A DNA stretch of 10,241 nucleotides, from contig DUTO01000116.1 of assembly GCA_012842035.1 (NCBI GenBank), positions 1 through 10,241 of the forward strand, in the 5' to 3' direction. The stretch's first letter is position 1. Every line of letters begins with the position of its first letter. Source of the stretch: Clostridia bacterium. GTDB lineage: Bacteria > Bacillota > Peptococcia > DRI-13 > DTU073. This document shows positions 7,124 to 10,241 of the stretch, one piece after another. Under the pieces are notes generated by a model, which worked only from the letters and a program-made list of their open reading frames with translations, did not search any database and was not told where the DNA came from. The translations under genes were made by a program, and so were the position numbers.

Positions 7124-7564
7124 ATGTTTAAGTTCCGTTTAGCTAAAATTTTACGTTTACGAGAACACAAGGAGAAATTATGCCTAGAGGAAGTTGGTAA
7201 ATGCGTATTGCAGTTACAAGAAGCTTTGCAAAAAAAAGAGGAATTTGAAGAAAGAATAGCTAAGTTAGAAAGGGAATATATTATTACTTTAAAAGGTTTT
7301 ATTTTTGCGGAAAGAGTTAGTTTATATAAAAATTATTTATTATATCATTATAAAATGTTGAAATTACAAAAAGAAGTGATTGAGGAAAAAAAGAATAACT
7401 TGGCAGAAGCACGAGTAAAATTAGTGGAAGCGATGAAAGAAAGAAAAATTTTAGATAAGCTGCGAGAAAAACAATATTTTCGTTATCGGCAGGAGCAAGA
7501 GAAAAAAGAGCAGATTTTCCAAGATGAATTAGCGGTAACTTCAAAAAGAAGGCAAAGTGATTGA
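7124..7564 (+). CDS. fliJ: FliJ, flagellar export chaperone / coiled-coil stalk
   Basis: FliJ is the small coiled-coil protein of the export ATPase, equivalent to the gamma stalk of F1, and links FliI to FlhA. It has about 146 residues. It starts MFKFRLAKILRLREHKEK, the characteristic FliJ opening, and then forms one long Lys/Glu-rich antiparallel coiled coil with a break near residues 50-65 (IITLKGFIFAERVSLYKNYL). The start is ATG 7124 or TTG 7121; no strong ribosome site precedes either, so initiation probably relies on coupling to fliI, 7 bases upstream. The assignment rests on the N-terminal motif, helical composition and position after fliI, since FliJ sequences are weakly conserved. Confidence 0.9.
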   Translation: MFKFRLAKILRLREHKEKLCLEEVGKCVLQLQEALQKKEEFEERIAKLEREYIITLKGFIFAERVSLYKNYLLYHYKMLKLQKEVIEEKKNNLAEARVKLVEAMKERKILDKLREKQYFRYRQEQEKKEQIFQDELAVTSKRRQSD

Positions 7565-7565
7565 G

Positions 7566-8114
7566 ATGAAAAAAACAATTATCTTTATTTTAATTTTAAT
7601 TATCATTATGGTTGGGGCAGGAGTTTTTGCTGCCCAGCAAACTGGTTATCTTAATTTAAATTCTGTTTTTACTCAAATTCCAGGCACAGATATAGTAGCG
7701 AAAACAGATGACGTATTAAACGGACAAAAATCGACAGTTTCACCTATTGAAACAGAAAACAAGAAACTAAGGAAGGAAAAAAAGGATCTTGAGTATAAGC
7801 TAAATACCTTAGAAGGAGAAAAAACAAAATTATTAGAACAAGTTACGGAGTTGCAAACAGAACTGACGAAATTAAGGGCAGATCTAACTAACCAAGAAAT
7901 AGCTACTTTAAATGCGGAAGAGTTAGCTGCTTATTATCAAGAAATGAAGCCTGAAGCTGTAGTTAAAATTATGGATAATCTGGATGATGAAATTGTCATG
8001 ATTATTTTACCTCTTTTAGACAAAAAACAGACAGCGAAAATAATTGCTTTAATGGATCCGCAAAGAGCGGCTATGATTACGCAATTGTTGCTGGATAAAA
8101 AAGTTCGGCAATAA
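7566..8114 (+). CDS. ylxF: YlxF / MotE-like membrane protein with an MgtE-N-like domain
   Basis: This stands where ylxF lies in B. subtilis (fliJ-ylxF-fliK) and has the same build. Residues 4-21 form one N-terminal membrane segment or uncleaved signal anchor. A Lys/Glu/Leu-rich coiled coil spans about 63-110, starting ENKKLRKEKKDLEYKL. The C-terminal domain from residue 116 to the end (NAEELAAYYQEMKPEAVVKI, then ILPLLDKKQTAKIIALMDP) resembles the FliG-middle/MgtE N-terminal superhelical fold. In rhizobia a relative, MotE, assists the motor protein MotC; in Firmicutes the role is unproven, though a motor- or stator-associated job is a reasonable inference. The product is 182 residues from ATG 7566, one base after the fliJ stop. 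GTG 7557, with AGAAGG close upstream, is an alternative start adding three residues. Confidence 0.85.
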   Translation: MKKTIIFILILIIIMVGAGVFAAQQTGYLNLNSVFTQIPGTDIVAKTDDVLNGQKSTVSPIETENKKLRKEKKDLEYKLNTLEGEKTKLLEQVTELQTELTKLRADLTNQEIATLNAEELAAYYQEMKPEAVVKIMDNLDDEIVMIILPLLDKKQTAKIIALMDPQRAAMITQLLLDKKVRQ

Positions 8115-8130
8115 TTATATAATTTTTAAG

Positions 8131-8140
8131 AAAGGAGGTG
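8131..8140 (+). promoter_or_regulatory. Very strong ribosome binding site of fliK
   Basis: AAAGGAGGTG is a near-full match to the anti-Shine-Dalgarno sequence, 7 bases before ATG 8148. It is the strongest site in the operon and follows the only gap of more than 30 bases between flagellar genes (8115-8147), so fliK is initiated independently of ylxF. Confidence 0.75.
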
Positions 8141-8147
8141 GGAAAGA

Positions 8148-9386
8148 ATGGGAAATATTGGTGCAATAATGTTGCTGGAAGATGTAACTGTAAAGCGGGA
8201 GCATGTTTCTCAGCCTAAAAACGAGTTCGTAGACTTTGCTGAAATATTGGCTGTATTGCTTGGACAAGCAAATTTTTCTGTAGAGCAACTATTAGAAGAT
8301 ACTTTACTTGCAAAAGAAGATGTTCATTGTAGTTTAGAGAGTGAGATAGAGAAAAATGATATAAAAGGTTTATTAGGTATGTTTAACCCTGAATTTCGCA
8401 GAGAGCTCTCGAACGATGAGGTAGAGTTAAAAAATGCTATTCTAGGAGAGTATTTAGAAAAGCCTGCAATGGAGTCAAACGAATTTTATAAAAAGATAGA
8501 AAGGCATAAGATGGAAAGGAATTTACAACAGCATGTTTTGAATTTAAAGGAACTTGCGTTTTTGCAGGAAACAAAAGATGAAAAAATAGGGCTTGAAAAA
8601 AAGGGGCTTGAAGAATTGCCGGAAAAAGCTTCTTTTATTACTTTAAAAACAGAGAATTTAACTCCGGAAGAGAAATCGGTTCCGGAGGGAAAATTAATTA
8701 CCGAGAGTAAATTAACTAATTTAAGCAAAAGAGAACCTGTTAAAGATTCTGAAGAAATAATAATAACGAAACAACAGAACTGTAGTGTTGAATCAAAGGA
8801 AATAAATACAATGCCTGAAAAAGCAGTTAACTTAAAAAAAGAAGTTGCTAATAAAAATGTGATAGAAAGTTGGATGCAATTTTTTTCAACTGAGGTTAGT
8901 CGGAATATAGAACATGGTGGGGAAGATTTAAGATTAAGTACCGTACATTTGGCTAGAGACTTACCGGAGATAGTTCTTGCAGAGTTAAAAACATTTGAAC
9001 ATGTAAATGGCAATAAGGATGTAATTATTCACCTAGAGCCTAAAGAGTTAGGTAAATTAGTAGTAAAATTGACTTCAGAGGAGGGAGTTGTTTCTGTTAA
9101 ATTTGTGGCTCATTATTCTGTCACGAGAAATTTATTAGAAAGTGGTTTAGATAGTTTGCGACAATCTTTTACAGAACAAGGTATTCCTTTTTCTAGTTTA
9201 GATGTGGAATTAGGAGGTCAACAGTTAGAACAAAGCCAGTATCAACAGCAGCAATTATTGTGGCCAGAAGAGAGGAGATATCAAGGAATAAGTGGAGATT
9301 TAGAAAATAGTTATTGGGAAAATACTTTATCAGAAACCGAGCCGGCTAGTTTGTTGAAACTAGGTACTTATGACTATCTTGTTTAA
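8148..9386 (+). CDS. fliK: FliK, hook-length control protein
   Basis: FliK is secreted during hook growth and, when the hook reaches its length, its C-terminal domain switches FlhB from rod/hook to filament export. The product has 412 residues. The conserved Flg_hook domain lies at about 285-355, with VIIHLEPKELGKLVVKLTSE followed by VSVKFVAHYSVTRNLLESGL and LRQSFTEQGIPFSSLDVELG; the LEP-LG-L-V pattern is diagnostic. Upstream, residues 1-270 are poorly conserved and Glu/Lys-rich, as expected for the flexible ruler part. A Gln-rich tail (GGQQLEQSQYQQQQ) follows the domain at about 355-370. The TAA stop is 19 bases before flgD. The identification comes from the C-terminal domain plus position; the N-terminal two thirds alone would not be recognisable. 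Confidence 0.92.
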   Translation: MGNIGAIMLLEDVTVKREHVSQPKNEFVDFAEILAVLLGQANFSVEQLLEDTLLAKEDVHCSLESEIEKNDIKGLLGMFNPEFRRELSNDEVELKNAILGEYLEKPAMESNEFYKKIERHKMERNLQQHVLNLKELAFLQETKDEKIGLEKKGLEELPEKASFITLKTENLTPEEKSVPEGKLITESKLTNLSKREPVKDSEEIIITKQQNCSVESKEINTMPEKAVNLKKEVANKNVIESWMQFFSTEVSRNIEHGGEDLRLSTVHLARDLPEIVLAELKTFEHVNGNKDVIIHLEPKELGKLVVKLTSEEGVVSVKFVAHYSVTRNLLESGLDSLRQSFTEQGIPFSSLDVELGGQQLEQSQYQQQQLLWPEERRYQGISGDLENSYWENTLSETEPASLLKLGTYDYLV

Positions 9387-9405
9387 AGAGAAGGGAGTGA
9401 AAAAG

Positions 9406-9870
9406 ATGCAAGTAGAGACCCTGGGGTCTAGTACTGCTGCATTAGAAAATCGTGAAGCTATAGCTAAGAACACTTTGGGTAAAGATGACTTTCTTAAACT
9501 TTTAATTACAGAATTACGCTATCAAGATGCTTTAGAACCGATGAATGATCGGGAATTTATTGCGCAGATGGCTCAGATGTCTGCTTTAGAGCAAATGCAG
9601 AACTTGAATAAAACTGTAGAGGAAGGGCTTTTAGCTGTAGTTGAATCACAAGATAACTTACAAGTAGGTATGGCCACTGTTTTAGAAGCAATGGTAAGTT
9701 TTAATCACTTTAATCAAGGGTTAAATCTTTTAGGACGAGAAGTAACCTATTTTAGTGAAGGGCAGGAAAATGAAGGGACGGTAACAGCACTTAAGCAAAG
9801 AGGAGGCTATTATGTAGCTATTGTTAATGATGAAGAAGTTGCTTTAACTCAAATTACTGTAGTGAAGTAG
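9406..9870 (+). CDS. flgD: FlgD, hook capping protein (short Firmicute form)
   Basis: FlgD caps the hook and guides FlgE polymerisation, then is replaced. From ATG 9406 it has 154 residues. The conserved N-terminal domain shows LGKDDFLKLLITELRYQDAL followed by EPMNDREFIAQMAQMSALEQ, the FlgD hallmark. The C-terminal NLLGREVTYFSEGQENEGTV to the end looks like the Tudor/SH3-like domain (NLIG.EVTY...). The FnIII-like insertion of enterobacterial FlgD is absent; the short form (about 140 residues) is normal in Bacillus. AAGGGAGTG (9391-9399) is the ribosome site. The frame is open upstream to ATG 9370 and GTG 9397, but these lack spacing. The stop is TAG at 9868-9870, in frame with the following gene's reading frame and partly inside its ribosome site. 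Confidence 0.95.
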   Translation: MQVETLGSSTAALENREAIAKNTLGKDDFLKLLITELRYQDALEPMNDREFIAQMAQMSALEQMQNLNKTVEEGLLAVVESQDNLQVGMATVLEAMVSFNHFNQGLNLLGREVTYFSEGQENEGTVTALKQRGGYYVAIVNDEEVALTQITVVK

Positions 9871-9876
9871 GTGATT

Positions 9877-10241
9877 ATGTTGGTCGAGAAACCTTTTCTA
9901 ATTTCACAACCAATAAAGCCTATCAGTCCTGGGCAACCGCAAAAAACGAAAACGCCGACTAAAGAAGATAAAAAACTATTTAATAAAGTGCTACAAAAAG
10001 AGATAGCCGGTTTAGGCGATTTAAAGTTTTCTCGTCATGCCCAAGAAAGGATTGAGAATAGGCAGATTAAATTAGAAGAAACGCATTTGTCACGGTTAAA
10101 GGAAGCAATGGCTAAAGCTCAAACAAAAGGGGCAAGGGAATCTTTAATTTTATTAGATGATTTAGCCTTTGTCGTTAGTATTAAAAACAAAACAGTTATT
10201 ACTGCTGTGGATAGTGACAATATTCGTAAAAACATTACCTC
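9877..10241 (+). CDS. Flagellar operon protein, TIGR02530-like, cut by the window end
   Basis: At least 121 residues are present and the frame is still open at base 10241. A Pro/Lys-rich N-terminus (about 1-45) is followed by LKFSRHAQERIENRQIKLEE, a predicted helix (about 65-85), GARESLILLDDLAFVVSIKN and TVITAVDSDNIRKNIT. This is the pattern of the small 'flagellar operon protein' family found between flgD and flgE in Clostridia, some Bacilli and spirochaetes, whose biochemical function is not known to me. The AGGTGAT site at 9869-9875 overlaps the flgD stop. It spaces TTG 9880 exactly as the fliG site spaces its TTG (6 bases after GGTG), whereas ATG 9877 is only 3 bases away. The start may therefore be one codon later than given. 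Confidence 0.85.
   Translation, partial: MLVEKPFLISQPIKPISPGQPQKTKTPTKEDKKLFNKVLQKEIAGLGDLKFSRHAQERIENRQIKLEETHLSRLKEAMAKAQTKGARESLILLDDLAFVVSIKNKTVITAVDSDNIRKNIT

Noticed and set aside
7317..7544. Reverse-strand open frame opposite fliJ
   Set aside because: It is antisense to the fliJ coiled coil, hydrophobic only because Lys/Glu codons read in reverse give Phe/Leu/Ser.
8486..9013. 175-codon reverse-strand open frame opposite fliK
   Set aside because: It is antisense to the Glu/Lys-rich, low-complexity part of fliK, giving a Ser/Phe-rich translation. The fliK frame has a recognisable domain and the strongest ribosome site in the window.

Overview
The window is an AT-rich stretch of chromosome from a motile low-G+C Firmicute. 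CodY is confined to Firmicutes. The order hslU, codY, then a flgB-led flagellar operon is the arrangement of the Bacillus subtilis fla/che region and of many Clostridia. Strong AGGAGG-type ribosome sites, two TTG starts and very tight gene packing also fit a Firmicute. I cannot name the genus. All genes are on the + strand, and the organisation is a known one.

Layout. Positions 1-273 hold the 3' end of hslU, the ATPase of the HslVU protease, followed after 21 bases by codY (295-1080). A hairpin at 1102-1138 probably ends that transcript. An AT-only-looking gap to about 1319 should hold the promoter of the flagellar operon. From 1320 to the right edge the genes run almost without gaps: flgB, flgC, fliE, fliF, fliG, fliH, fliI, fliJ, ylxF (MotE-like), fliK, flgD, and a truncated 'flagellar operon protein' (TIGR02530-like) that leaves the window.

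How they work together. FliF forms the MS ring, and FliG mounts on its cytoplasmic face as the torque ring. FliE, FlgB and FlgC build the proximal rod on the MS ring. FliH, FliI and FliJ form the export ATPase complex that feeds subunits to the secretion gate. FliK measures hook length, and FlgD caps the growing hook. CodY, next door, is known in B. subtilis to act on motility genes as well as on nitrogen and carbon metabolism.

The main anomaly is an in-frame TAG at codon 275 of fliF (3303-3305). Reading continues in the same frame, with clear FliF sequence, to the normal TGA at 4035-4037. Nothing else in the gene looks decayed. The codon stands where Gln or Lys is expected, so a recent CAG to TAG mutation, a sequencing error, amber readthrough and pyrrolysine decoding are all open. 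Two other genes (fliI, flgD) end in TAG, so TAG also serves as a stop. The flgD TAG is in frame with the next gene. I saw no mobile element, CRISPR array, tRNA or rRNA.
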